Shown here one piece after another: positions 43,546-55,014 of a stretch of DNA of 64,000 nucleotides. The position numbers were made by a program, and so were the translations under genes. Numbering within the stretch: the stretch's first letter is position 1; every line of letters starts with the position of its first letter. Location: NCBI GenBank assembly GCA_963576565.1, contig OY755042.1, forward strand, positions 108,057,314-108,121,313, written 5' to 3'. The DNA comes from Aspidapion aeneum. Taxonomy: Eukaryota; Arthropoda; Insecta; Coleoptera; Brentidae. Below the pieces are notes generated by a model that had not been told where the DNA came from, did no database searches, and saw only the letters and a list, made by a program, of their open reading frames with translations.

Positions 43546-44992
43546 AAAATTCATTTTAGTTGGTGGAGCACCAATCTGTCTGTGATGTGATGTTGACCTG
43601 TCATATCTGTAATTTACTCTCTCTGTAACTTACAGCTTATTTGACCAATAAATAAACTTGAACTTGAACTTGTCTGTTTAAGCTGACTTCCAAGATGCAG
43701 CGATCCTTAGTTTAAGAACCGAAGTAGTCATAATTCTCTAGATATATTCTTATGTTAGCAAATTTCTTAAAATGCTGTCAGTAGATTACAGTACAATGTC
43801 AGAATATGGTACAATTACCTTACATATTTTTGAAGCCAGGCTTCTTCTTTTCTCAATAACCTTTTGTATGGTAATGAGCTAAATATTTTGGATTTGCAGG
43901 CTAGATGCAGATTTACCTGTCTCGAAAACATAAATTTCGTACACAAAGGCACTTTGATTAAAATAAAACAAGATTGGTGGGTGTGGATAATATACAGCGA
44001 GTTCCAAACTAACTGTCCACCATGGCTGGGGTTGCCAATAGTCCTCCAGCCAGAATGACAGGCCTCCTCTGAGCCAAAATCTCCTCCGTCCGCCACACCT
44101 AGTGTGGAGGGCATGAGAATTTCCCCAGTTACCTAACCAAACTCCCCCCCTTAAATTTTAGTAGCATCCTCTTTAAAAATGGACCCGGTTCCGGTTAAGA
44201 CGTCTCCATGATGCGTTTTTTCATCAGGGTGGGCACGCATAGGTGTAAACCGGGTATAAGGATACCAAAATGATATATTAAATATTTGATTACACGCATG
44301 ACTGCTACAATCATGTCCTAAATTTGGCTGCTGTAAAGTTGTTCCAGAGTTTGTATTTTTTTTATATGGCGAACAATTTTATATTTTTTTGATTATTCTA
44401 AAATTACTCTTTTGTGACGCCATTTTTACTTAAGTACTTAACTTTTTTTTTTAGTTATTTGTTCATATTGCAAAAATTTTCTTCAGTTGCGTTATTTTCT
44501 CAAAAAAGGACAAATTTTCTAAAATTTTAGTGTTTCAAAACTGGTTAATATTTATCAGCTTGGGCCTCAATCCCCCGCGAGTAAGCGCCCCTGAAAATTC
44601 ATCCACTAATATAATATCTTGCTTAAATATCTATGGCTCTTTCTGGCCCCGCATCACAAATTATACTAGGCTATATACCATACTATATACTCCAAGGAGT
44701 AGACAGATAAAATAGAAAATATCTAATATCAAAATCTGAAAAATCTATAAAAGTCAAATTTGAGAAACTAAATAAAAACTGATCGAAATTATTAAATCTA
44801 ATAAAAAACCGTAAAAATTCTTTTATTCACCAAAAAGCTAAATAAAAAAAAATAAATAAAAAAAACACCCATCTGCTAAATCTACTTGTAACTACTATTC
44901 GCAGTTGGGTACAATATTGATAGGTATAACTATAATGTACGACTATATACGTAATATATGTGTACGACATGCTCCAACTTTTAGTTTTGATG
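43546..44992. other. Intergenic, no gene seen
   Basis: CAATAAATAAACTTGAACTTGAACTTG at 43650-43675 resembles a LINE/SINE tail. Frames at 43815-44114 have no domain. No RNA gene. Confidence 0.45.
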
Positions 44993-45500
44993 CCCATAGC
45001 CAGCGGCGGAGCGCGGGGGGGGCGGGGGTTCATCGCCTTCCCCCCCCCGCCTCGAGGATCCTGGCGCCTCATGGTTCTAAGCTTATTAAGTAGCAAAAAC
45101 TAAAAATTGGTACAACCGTAAAAAAATAATACCTTGAGCAATTTAGTATTTAGAAAGTTAAGCAATATTATGCATATCTTTTCAGGCAGTGTGGAAATTA
45201 TATAATTTTGCCGGCCCTCCGTTCGTAAAATCGGAAGACATTTTTGCTTGCTACGAGAAAAATAAAGTTTGCCGATCAAAGCCCAAAGCATCATGCATCG
45301 CGGTAAGAAAGACAAAACCAAACAAACTATCAGTGCACCTGTCATTCTTAATATTATAGTGGGTTTACACATGCATGAATTTAGTGGCGCCAGTGTTCGC
45401 GCAAGTTCTATTTGCACGCCAGTAAAGGTTTACACTATTGTGCGAAAATTAAAAAGACTGGCACGCCAGTTTAATTTTTAAAGTGTACACGATACGCGAT

Positions 45501-45748
45501 ATGTCGGCTGAACTCTCGGAAGCCTGCAAAATAGTCGCTAAACTTCAATTGAAAAAAAAATAAAAGAGATTCAGGAAAAGGAACAACGAAAAGGCCGTAT
45601 CTGCATGGGTTAAAGCATGGATTGCTAGTCGATCTACTTTGGGTGCTTCCGAAAAACTTTTAGGGGAACTTGCAGCAGAAGATCCTGCAAGCTATAAAAA
45701 CCATCTTCGAATGACAAAGAGTTTTTCTTATTTAAACAACATTCTTTA
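45501..45748 (+). pseudogene. HARBI1-type nuclease, N-terminal remnant
   Basis: Opens with MSAELSEACKIVAKLQLKKK, breaks by frameshift, then reads VKAWIASRSTLGASEKLLGE and LAAEDPASYKNHLRM. The W(V)K.WI...LGA...LL.EL..EDP.SY.N.LRM pattern is the conserved N-terminus of PIF/Harbinger nucleases. The catalytic DDE region is absent. Confidence 0.7.
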
Positions 45749-46040
45749 AAATTCGGTCTGCTACTTTAAACCATGGTACTTTTGGGGTGTATACTTCATT
45801 TGCACCAGCTCCGGAACGTTGGCTTTTTAAAATTTTTGTCAATCCCAAAGCATATGTGTTTCTTATGGATCATATTTTTCCTTTTACTTCTGCAACTTCA
45901 AAGCCTTTAATAGTCATTATTTTACTAATTTTTTGGGAAGCATTATCTCGACTATCTTTGTTTTTATACGAACTACTGTGTACATCCCATAAACAAGGAA
46001 AACATTCATAGCCTTCAAGAAACTGTATGGTCAGTTCTGC
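45747..46040 (-). pseudogene. MADF-domain protein of the Harbinger element
   Basis: On the minus strand: LTIQFLEGYECFPCLWDVHS, then YKNKDSRDNASQKISKIM and EVAEVKGKI, one TGA, then IRNTYALGLTKILKSQRSGA and TPKVPWFKVADRILKNVV and a stop. L...Y...P.LWD..S..YKNK..R..A...I, later KI..IR..Y..E..K, and W.....L are hallmarks of MADF DNA-binding domains. In Harbinger elements this second protein helps bring the nuclease to DNA. A single stop and the lost Trp (ASQ for AWQ) mark it as broken. Confidence 0.75.
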
Positions 46041-47243
46041 TGACCACTTTTTTTAGCCATATTAAGCTATAAAAACAAAAATAAACAAATTTTTTAAGCT
46101 CAAACACAATGAAAATAAAAAATAATGTAAAATAATGAACTTAAAACTGGCGAGCCGACGTGCAAGCACTTGTTTACACATGAAAATTTTCCTTTTCTGC
46201 GCGCATGCGTCACCACTGGCGCCAGCAAATTCAGTCAGCTGCAGACTTTTTTGATACATGCATGCAAAAAAATAACTTGTGTGCAAGTCGGTGTTTACAC
46301 TTGCAAATTTAACTTACTGGCGCGCCAGTTTTTATTGGCGCCAGCAAATCCATGCATGTGTAAACTCTCCTTTAGATAACACAGTCCCGTAACACCTACC
46401 TAGAGTACCAAGCGCCCGGGGGCGCCCAAATGAAGAATTAATGATAATTAGCCCCAAAAATTTTCGCTTGTAATTTTTCTTGGTTCTTACCAACAAATTT
46501 TTTTCCAAAAAAGATAATGTTTCTAAAATTTTCGTTTGCGACGCCCTTTTTGTATTAAATCTACAAGTTTTCTATTGCGGTGCCATTTTTGTTCAATACT
46601 TTTGCCTACAACGCAATTTTTTTAAATTTTTTAGTGGTTTTTTTAGTTTAGCCGTTTTTTTCCGCAAAGTATTATTATTTTTAATTTTCGTGGAGTAAGA
46701 GTTTAGGTAAGGGGGCGCCAAATTTATTGTATGCCTACAAAAAAATACCTAGCTACGGAACTAACTGCGGCGCTTAAATACCTTTAAAACTAACTTTTGT
46801 ATTTGGTCCCATTTTTCCCGAAAATTTTGGCGCCTTATTTTGTTGAATAATTTTACTTTTCTAAAATATTTGTTTTCGTTGTTATTAAAAAAATTTTCTT
46901 TGGCACCTTTTTTTCCAAAAAGTACTTGATTTTTCAAAAATTTATGCCTACACCGCAATTTTTTTACATCTATATCTACAAAAAAAATTCTTCGGTTCAA
47001 TTTTTTTCATAAAGTACTAGGTGTAAAGTGTTTTTTTTTTCCAAATAACAAAATATTAACCCGCTAGGTAGCGTGCCATTTAAATTCGACACCATATTAA
47101 TATAAGCAATTTAATTAATAATAATAAAAAAAAGTAGGAAGCTATTTTAATTTGATTCTTATTTCTACGTAAAAAAAAATTGGCGCCCTTTTAATCCTCT
47201 GCCCCGTCCGCCCTTTGAACCACGCTACGCCGCGGCCCATAGC

Positions 47244-47879
47244 GCACTTACGAAATTATACAGTTTTGTATTTTCATGGGTTATTGGGTAGTTTTGTACC
47301 CAACTGCGACTAGTAGTTACAAGTAAATTTACCACGTGTTAATTTTCTACGGACGTGGACAGTGCTACCTTCCATTGAGTGAGGAGGACAAAGTGGGGAG
47401 GGAACTAGTAAAATGGCGTTGAAAAAATCTTAAAGCGTGTGCAGAAAGGATTTTTAAAATCGTTCTATATTTGTGAAATTTATAGCTACAACTATTACTT
47501 ATAAGGAGAGTGGGGTGGAGAGAGGGAGAGGGAGGAGGAAGCTAGTAAAATGGTGTTGGAAAAAAGTCTTAAAGCATGTGCAGAAAGAATTTTTGAAAAC
47601 GCCCATTATTTGATAAAATTATGCTATTTTTAAGAGGGTGGGGGGGGGATGACAAGATGAATGATGGGTGGGAGCAGGGAGGACTAAAAAGTAATTACAG
47701 CAAATTAGAGGAGATTTGGAATGGGTTATCAAATGCATTTTATTAAAATCGTGTGAAATTTAGGTAATTCGTATGCCTTAAGTGGACATGTTTACCAAAA
47801 TCTCGCCGAGTTCAAATAATATCAATTAGGTTAAGAATAGGCATTCATTCTTTAAATTAAATCACGAACATATTTTTTT
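47244..47879. other. Intergenic with an imperfect duplication
   Basis: AACTAGTAAAATGGCGTTG...CGTGTGCAGAAAGGATTTTT (47405-47460) is repeated with changes at about 47540-47600. Purine-rich G runs. No gene. Confidence 0.5.
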
Positions 47880-48150
47880 AAAAACCAATGCACTTATATG
47901 CGCCCAGTGCCGTGAAATAATCACAGTGAGATACATATTAATTGACTGCCCAAACTACAACAACCAGAGACACAAATACAAATTGAAAAACAATTTAATG
48001 GAACAACTAAACAATAGTGAACAGACCACCAATCATCTCAACTTTTTAAAAGACTGTAATTTGGTACATTGTATTTAACTATTGTAAACTTCTTTGAGTG
48101 CGCTAATGACCTTAGTGGTCGATGCGCCTTACAATAAAAGAAAAAAGGAA
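47880..48150 (+). mobile_element. I-like LINE 3' end
   Basis: From 47902: CAQCREIITVRYILIDCPNY, then NNQRHKYKLKNNLMEQLN and FLKDCNLVHCI and a stop at about 48077. CA.C....TV.HIL..CP.Y...R is the conserved cysteine/histidine tail at the C-terminus of I/Jockey/R1-type reverse transcriptases. The 3' UTR GTGCGCTAATGACCTTAGTG and an A-rich tail follow. 5' truncated. Confidence 0.75.
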
Positions 48151-49014
48151 GCCGACATCATGTGACAAAATGGCCGCCGCCGTATTGACTCATGCTTAAA
48201 AAATATAGCCTATAGCACCTTCGGGATCAGTAGCAATACATCCACACCTTTTTCGTCAAAATCGGTTCAGCCGTTTAGCCTCTAGCGCGACAAATACATA
48301 TTTACATACATACATACAAACAAAACATTAAAGGACGCCATGCTGCAGTTTAAATAGGTAAATAATATGTTAATACATATGCCCAGCTTTTTTGGTTAAA
48401 AGTTAAATTAATGTTAATTTTAAGACAAAAGTTCATAAATTTTTTATGTTTAATTTAAAAAAGAAATTACTGGTAATTTTTTTTTAAAGGGAATGGATAC
48501 TTTTTCATGTATTTATCGTACGTTTTTGGAAGAACCCTCGAGTTTATTTGCGAGGGGGACACTAAGGGGAAAGGGGGGCAATATGGGATACTTATTTTTA
48601 TAGGCTTATTTCTCATAATAAATGATCACCATTTTTATTTTTGTAAAAACTTGACTTTGCCCCATTTTGCCCCGCATCAAATTAAAAAATATTTTTTGGG
48701 GCAAAATGGGGTATAGGTTATTAATTATTAAATATGAATAATACATAAACCCACTAATTATTGTTCAATGTAAATAAAATTTTGAAGTATGTAGAAAATA
48801 TACTTACCATCACAAAATGCGCGAGCTTCTTTTACGATAAACAAGGCACAACATCACATATTGAGCAAAAATCAACTTAAGCTCAGCCAACCGGCATCAA
48901 TCATATTGCAGAGAGTTAAACCAGTCATGGCGATAAAACATCTGATATTAAGAGGTTTTCTTTTTGGGCAGTTTACCTAAAACTGCGGTATTTCGTTTTA
49001 CCCCCGTACCCCAT
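48151..49014. other. Intergenic with a short-repeat tail
   Basis: 48240-48325 has CGTCAAAATCGGTTCAGCC then (TACA)n, a frequent tail phrase of insect SINEs and LINEs. 48530-48720 repeats GGGGCAAAATGGGG/CCCCATTTTGCCCC in both orientations. No gene. Confidence 0.45.
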
Positions 49015-49015
49015 G

Positions 49016-49046
<31 letters not shown>

Positions 49047-50345
49047 TATTTATTAAACGGATAGCACCATTTTACAATTTTGAATTACAAAATACTTAAA
49101 ATAACCTAAAAAATTCACTAGAGTCCCTAAATATATAAAAAACACTTAGGTAATTAAAAATAAACATTCACTGTTAAACATTTTACAAACATGAATTAAG
49201 ACGATTTTTTATCACACTGATAGAATTGTTAAAAATATCAAACTGTCCTGAGAGATTATTTGCCAACCGAAGAGATCTACTAATGGGGTTATGATATGCA
49301 TAGTTTGTTCCATGATATTCAATATGAAAGAGGTTACTAACCCGAGTATGGCGAGCAGCATTTAAGCCTACACAATCAAGCAAAGTTGAACAGTCGATCT
49401 CACCTTTTATCAATTTACTTATAAAGCATAAATCAATTATTATCCTACGATTCTGGAGAGACTGTATATTTAAAGTTTTTTTTATGCAGCCATACTCATA
49501 TTCGCCCCTAATGAGGTTCATTTTGTATGCACAAGTTCTTAAAAATTTATTCTGTACCCTTTCTAGGCTTTCTATATAAGCATTATAATAAGGATTCCAA
49601 ATGAATGAGGCGTACTCCAAGATAGATCTAACCAATGAGCAGTATAATACTTTAAAAGTCATATAATTAAAATCCTTAGACAATCTTGTAATAAACCCCA
49701 ACATTTTAAATCCCTTTGAAACGACACCTGAAATGTGAGCCCTAAACGTTAATTTGCTGTCAACCAATATTCCTAGATCTTTAATTTCATATTTTCTTTC
49801 AATCACTTGGTTTCCTAAGGTATACAAATTAAGAACTGTGTTATTTTTCCAAGAAAATGAAATACAGTAACATTTATTCACATTTAAATCTAAATCATTA
49901 ATAGAACACCAATAATAAAAATTATCCAAATCAAGTTGTAGATTATATATGTCAAGATCCGAACAAATTATTTTATATAACTTAAAGTCATCAGCAAAAT
50001 TTAGTGCTTCAGCATGCACTATAACTTGAATAACATCATTAATAAATAAATTAAACAGAAGGGGTCCAGAATGAGAGCCCTGGGGGACACCAGATGGTAC
50101 ATCGATAACCTGAGACAAAGAACTGTAGATCCTAACACTCATCGGTCGGTTAAATAACTATGAAGCCATGATATCCAGGAATCTGAAAAACCCAGTGCAG
50201 TTAACTTATGTAGAAGCAGCCGCAAGTTGACTCTATCAAAAGCTTTGGAAAAGTCAGTATAGATAGAGTCAACCTGCAGCTGATTCTCAAAAGCCGAGAT
50301 AATGCGTTTTTGATACACTCCCAAGTTAGTAACTGTTGATCTTTG
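49015..50345 (-). mobile_element. Jockey-like LINE, nearly intact 3' half
   Basis: 5' truncated near 50345; 3' end at a CTAAA-type tail (TTTAG)n at 49015-49042. Reverse transcriptase motifs in order on the minus strand: motif A SIYTDFSKAFDRVN (50215-50260), motif B VPSGVPQGSHSGPLLF (50050-50100), catalytic LNFADDFKLYK (49970-50010), then DLDLNVNKCYCISFSW and DLGILVDSKLTFRAHI. One frameshift after SYLTDR separates the two frames; otherwise it is open to the stop at 49183. Confidence 0.9.
49183..50142 (-). pseudogene. Reverse transcriptase frame of the Jockey-like LINE
   Basis: 319 codons, the longest open frame in the window. Contains motif B near residue 20, the FADD active site near residue 50 and the typical C-terminal tail with the Y..S...WNP..N block. 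Its Met is internal to the original protein, since motif A lies in the next frame upstream (50139-50324). No endonuclease. Recent but inactive by truncation. Confidence 0.88.
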
Positions 50346-51150
50346 AGATGTAAACCCGTGTTGTTGTGAAATTGGCCCCTTTACCCCTATTAGCTATGAA
50401 GAAATTTTCGTAACACGTATCCCCTCCGAAGAAAAAACTTCATCCCTATCTTTTGAATAGGGAAAGTGAGTCCAGTGACACCTTGTTTTTAAAATTGTCA
50501 AACCCCAATTAAATGTCCTCCTTTGGTGGAAACCCGAGCTGGCAACCCTAACCATGACTAACAATTTTATTAAAAAAGGTACAGATACAATACAATATTC
50601 TTTTAATCCGCTTAGTGAAAAGCATTATGTTTTAATTTAATAAGAACCACTTTAATCGAATGTTACAAAGTTACAATCTGGGTACACATAGTACTTTGGG
50701 TCAGGACTCTGAAAACAAAGTTTCGATTTATTTCTGGAGATGCGTAAATTTTAAAAAAATGTTTCCAAATCCAAATGTTTCTTTTACATCTCTATACTGT
50801 TTCAAAGACTCACATATCTCCTTGACTGTTCGAAGGTACAGATAGCGGCATATCTTTATAGCTCCAAGCAAGCAATACGACCCCCACGTATATGCCACTG
50901 CATCAGCTCCTCCATGTACCCTGGGGGATTTACCTAAAATAAGATATTCGTTTTTGGAAAGAGACATATTTGATTAGTGCAGGGAAAAAACATTTATTGG
51001 CGATACGGATGATATATGTGTGCATAAATCTCTAGAGTACATATTTTCCAAAAATAGAATTGAAATAGGTAAAAACAAAAAAAAATGCCATTCATATTCT
51101 TTGCAAGAAAGGAGCTTTATTCTGGACACTGCTAACTGCACAGGAAGGGT
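50346..51150. other. Intergenic, no gene seen
   Basis: 50430-50500 loosely resembles 23690-23760. Opposed 61- and 79-residue frames at 50660-50967 have no domain. Confidence 0.45.
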
Positions 51151-51158
51151 GTGTGCCC

Positions 51159-51603
51159 CATATACTTAATATTCCAATACTCCCTGTTACCTATTTACAC
51201 AATGGTTGGCGTTTGATGCAAACATTCAGAAATAAAGATACGAAAAATGCACAGATACCAACTTTACATAGATAGAATTTTTGTCAACTGTACGCCGATG
51301 ATTTGACGTAACGAATACAAGAATAAAATAATATTCATGCGTAAAAGTATAACCAATCAGGACATTTTATCTTAAGGACAGCAAAAAGGATAGACTTATA
51401 CCCATTGATATTGCTATTTCGAATATATTTGTATTCTGCATCATAGGTACCGTAGGTATTGCAATAATACGTACTATATGGGAATAATATGCATATGTCT
51501 TTAAAAGCAACCAATCAGGTCTTTTTTGCTTAAGGACCCCAAGGCCCTCATGTTTGCATCATGAATGGTCAGTTACCGTGGGTATTGGAATATTATGTAT
51601 ATG
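51159..51603 (+). mobile_element. hAT-like MITE of the CATATAC family, copy 3
   Basis: Ends CATATACTTAATATTCC and GGAATATTATGTATATG. Flanks GTGTGCCC (51151-51158) and ATGTGCCC (51604-51611) are a 7/8 match to an 8-bp duplication. About 95% like copy 2 by eye. Confidence 0.85.
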
Positions 51604-51794
51604 ATGTGCCCGGTAATAGTACGTTTACGTCTGAATGCATTTGGTAAACCTCAGTTTGACGTGGAAGATCTGAAACAAATAAGAGCTCTGTTTGAATATT
51701 AGATCCGAGAGTTGTACCCACTATCATCATTTTTATTATCATCTACAAATTCAATATTTAAACCAGTTTTTTGTCCAGACCCTAGCCCTCTATG

Positions 51795-52987
51795 CATTGG
51801 CGTAGCTAGCCTTGCTTTTCAGGGGGGGCCGTGGCCCCGGTCTATCTTGAACAAAAAGCAAACATAGGTTTTAAAGAGTCGTGCAAAGTGTGCAATGAAT
51901 AAAATAAAAATACGCGCATTAAATGTTCTAATATTTTAATATAACAAATTTAATAATACATTTACCAACTTATTTATATGTATACACAGGAAGTATGTAA
52001 TTCAGCAATTCTACAAAGAAAGTTTTCTACGTCGCTGACTGAAAGCGTCTGCCACACTGTCTAAGTCGACCTCAACATCTTTTTCTATGAATAACAATGA
52101 CAAACCTGAGTGTCTCTTTTGAGTCATAGTTGTTCTAAGCCAATTAAAAACTCTCCTCATGGCAGAGAAAGACCTCTCGCAAGTTGCACTTGAAATTGGA
52201 AGAATACTTTAAAAAGTTGGTAGAGGTTTGGATAGGTGTTTTCTGCTATATGTTGTTTGATAGAATCATGACCAACAGTTTGATTTAACCGAAAAATACA
52301 ATTCTTTAAAACGGTCATTTCTGCTCTTAGAGCAGAAGTATTAATATTAAAAATTTCCCGGTATTGCTCGACGAATTTATTCCATTTAACGACGTGGGAA
52401 AACTTAATATGAAAATGGTTATGAAATTGTCACCAAAATCGGAAAATTTCCATAAGACACTAAACGCTAACCTCAAAAAAACTAAAACGATTATTATATT
52501 TATTTTAGAAAAACAGTTTAAAAAGGTCTTTTATAACCTTACGACATCTACAACCCGATTTCGGAAACAGAGGGGCAAAGGTCGCTGTCTTTATTAAATG
52601 CGAAATTCAACTTACACTTCTATAATATTTTACAAGATGTCGCCAATATGTATGAAATATTCAATATGCATAATTATGTTTAAATTTAAAAAATATTTTC
52701 GGGAAATTGCATAAGTGCAGAAAAGTTACCGATAATTTAAAGAGAAAAAGCCTAATTCCGCAAGACAATGGCTTTTTCCTGAAATGTAAACATTATCTGA
52801 ATGATTTTAAATTTTAATGCACCTATTTTATTTGAATATTTCCCGAATAATAATAGAAAAGTATGTATTTTCAGCATCATGTTCTTTTACTAGTAGTCGG
52901 TAGGGGAGGCCTAAAATATCTTAGGGGGGCCTGAGGGACTTCAGGGGGGGCCAGGCCCCCCCTGGCCCCTCCCTAGCTACGCCAATG
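51795..52987. mobile_element. hAT element with perfect duplication and transposase remnant
   Basis: Ends CATTGGCGTAGCTAG and CTAGCTACGCCAATG are exact inverted repeats. CCTCTATG flanks both (51787-51794, 52988-52995). G/C-homopolymer runs lie just inside both ends. A hAT dimerisation-domain remnant is on the minus strand at 52011-52250; the rest of the transposase is missing, so it cannot move on its own. Confidence 0.93.
52011..52250 (-). pseudogene. hAT transposase C-terminal dimerisation domain
   Basis: Reads LPISSATCERSFSAMRRV, then NWLRTTMTQKRHSGLSLLFI and VADAFSQRRRKLSL, ending in TAG at 52011-52013. S.A.CERSFSA...K.WLR..M...RL..L is the signature of the hAT dimerisation region. Upstream YPNLYQLF is in another frame. 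RED and catalytic segments are gone. Confidence 0.9.
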
Positions 52988-53030
52988 CCTCTATGCTCTG
53001 TTACATAAACATTCTCAATTATTTTAAATG

Positions 53031-53399
53031 CAGTGGCGCACCCAGTAATGTGTCTTGGGGGGGGCCCGAGACCTCTCGGGGGCCGACAACGGGCGGCTCG
53101 CAAAAATCGTACAACCTACAAAAAAAAAAACAAAAGGTAATTGTGTTTGGAGCGGTCTGACAGCTCAAAAGGACGCCCCTCAAAAATCTTGCGACCAAAA
53201 AAAAAACAAAAAAAGGTCTTCTTGTTTTTCACGGGACACGACGAACTAGGCCGCTGCTTGGGGGGGGGGGGGCCGAGTCCTCATTATATCAAATTTGATG
53301 CTATTTTTTCTGTTTTATCATGAAATATGTAGAAAATATTTCAAAAATCTAAGGCTTGGGGGGGCCCGGGCCCCCGCCCCCCCCCTGGGTGCGCCCATG
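53031..53399. mobile_element. hAT-like MITE with CAGTGGCGCA ends and internal tandem phrases
   Basis: CAGTGGCGCACCCAG and CTGGGTGCGCCCATG differ at two positions. TTAAATG stands on both sides (53024-53030, 53400-53406). Long G/C runs lie inside the ends. Two copies of an AATCTTGCGACCAAAAAAA phrase at 53110-53225 also occur in the element at 55156-55556. Relative of 30348-30509. Confidence 0.8.
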
Positions 53400-53406
53400 T
53401 TAAATG

Positions 53407-54365
53407 TAAAGTTTTTGGTTATTTAGGTTTCATTTGTTTAAAGTTTTGTGTGCTGGCAAAATATAACACTAATGAATTCATTTCAGACAATCAAAAAGAC
53501 ATTGAGCAATTAAATGATAGTTTGGTGTTTTAGAAATTAATGGCTGTCTGAACTTGGGTCATGAAATATTTTATGTATCGCATAAAACATATACAGGGTT
53601 TTCCACGTTAAACGTCCACCAATTTGAATTGGAAAACTAGTAGAGTTTTTAATTTAAGATATTTAAATCGTTTTTTCGAGTTTTTTAAAAAAACATTTAA
53701 AAAAATTAATTGAACAACCGCTATTTTAGAATTTTTTTTGATAGGTCTATTAATTCTAAATAAAAATTGTACTTTGATTTTTTCCCAACAGTTAAAATAA
53801 CGAAGATATTTTAAATTCAAAATTACTTAGTGAAATTTTATTTGGTAGAAAGTCTAAGCGTAATTTTGAATTTGGAATACCTTCGTTATTTTTAACTTTA
53901 GGAAAAAAATACGAAATAATTTTTACTTAGGATTGAAAGACCTATCAGAAAAAATTATAAAAAACAATTAAAATTTGTTTTAATTTTTTTGAAAAACTCG
54001 AAAACACGAAAACGCCATGTTTTAGTTTTTTTTGATTTAAGCATTTTAAAGAAAGTTAAAAGTTATACTAAATAGTTTGCCAATTTCTACTAGTTAAAGT
54101 TTTTTCTATCTTTAATAATAACAAAGTTGGCAATGGTGGACACATAACTGGGAACATAGGTAGATATATTAACTAAGATTGGTAATTAAGAAAACGGAGT
54201 AACATATATGTCTAAAACATGTCGTATTACTGTCTAGTTACATATAACAACAATTATTTATGTGGTAATACTAATACCACACAAATTAGAATCTAATGCC
54301 GAAAATGTGTTATTTGGGTGTATTTTGACTTATCCTAGCAATATCGTCGTGATGTCTGTCTGTAT
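53407..54365. repeat. Foldback palindrome with flanking AT-rich sequence
   Basis: 53610-53825 and 53860-54105 are inverted copies. The word TAACGAAGATATTTTAAATT is mirrored by the diverged AATTTGGAATACCTTCGTTA, with the centre near 53842. Nothing recognised in 54106-54365. Confidence 0.7.
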
Positions 54366-54366
54366 A

Positions 54367-54440
<74 letters not shown>
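54366..54440. repeat. (TG)n microsatellite
   Basis: TG repeat with TATA interruptions. The 75-77 residue frames across it (CVCVCV, THTHTH) are artefacts. Confidence 0.97.
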
Positions 54441-54441
<1 letters not shown>

Positions 54442-55014
54442 ATTTTTTCTGTCCTTAACATGATAGCTTCTAAACCGCTAAACCGATTTTCATAAAGTTT
54501 CAGGTAAAATAGTGTTCGACACTGTAATGAGCTGATTAGGCTTTGATCAAAATCCATTAATGCTAATGACAGGTTTTTAACAATTTAAAAATTTTAAAAA
54601 TTCTAATTTTTTAACAAAGCATCGCATCAATATGCGGTTTTCGGAATATAGTAGACTACACTTCGCTCAATATTTTGTGTTATGAGCAAAAACTTTGTAT
54701 GAGCTTGAGTTTTTGAGATATTTACAAAAAAACTGTTTTCAGAGCTGATTATCATAGCTTCACTTGAAGTGTGCTAATAAGCTAGCTAGGAAGGTATTAG
54801 ATCTGTCATGGATCCATTTGTTTCAATATTGTGACCATAAAAAAACTTTTTTATTTATCACTATATCACAATTTATACCACCACAAACTATATAAAAATT
54901 ATCAGCCCGAATTTAAATAAAAATCAATAATAACCCCTTTACTTGCTCCTAACCTAAACTACAAACATTACCTGATTTCTGCTGTTAATAGTTTGTTTCG
55001 TTAAAATATTATAT
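54441..55014. other. Intergenic, no gene seen
   Basis: CTAAACCGATTTTCATAAAG after the microsatellite is a common insect repeat-tail phrase. No coding frame. Confidence 0.45.

Larger units (their letters stand above)
45357..46371. mobile_element. PIF/Harbinger element nested in the hAT element
   Basis: Ends share GTTTACACATGCATG (left) and CATGCATGTGTAAAC (right) and a TGGCGCC block. TTA on each side (45354-45356, 46372-46374) is the expected 3-bp duplication. Inside are remnants of both Harbinger proteins on opposite strands: the start of a HARBI1-type nuclease (+) and a MADF/Myb-like protein (-), arranged tail to tail. Most of the nuclease is deleted, so the copy is non-autonomous. Confidence 0.8.
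45001..47235. mobile_element. hAT-like element with perfect 8-bp duplication
   Basis: Left end CAGCGGCGGAGCGCG, right end CACGCTACGCCGCGG (complement CCGCGGCGTAGCGTG). CCCATAGC flanks both sides exactly (44993-45000, 47236-47243). G-runs sit inside the left end as in the other CAG.GGCG elements here. 46440-47200 consists of loosely repeated AATTTT/GGCGCC phrases. No hAT transposase recognised. A Harbinger element is nested at 45357-46371. Confidence 0.82.

Noticed and set aside
44827..45096. ORFs on both strands around 45000
   Set aside because: They span the hAT end with its G/C homopolymer run; no motif.
49015..49042. Interstitial telomere repeat
   Set aside because: The unit is TTTAG at a LINE 3' tail, not the insect telomere repeat TTAGG.
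49183..50142. Host protein-coding gene of 319 residues
   Set aside because: Clear FADD reverse transcriptase motifs of a 5'-truncated Jockey-like LINE.
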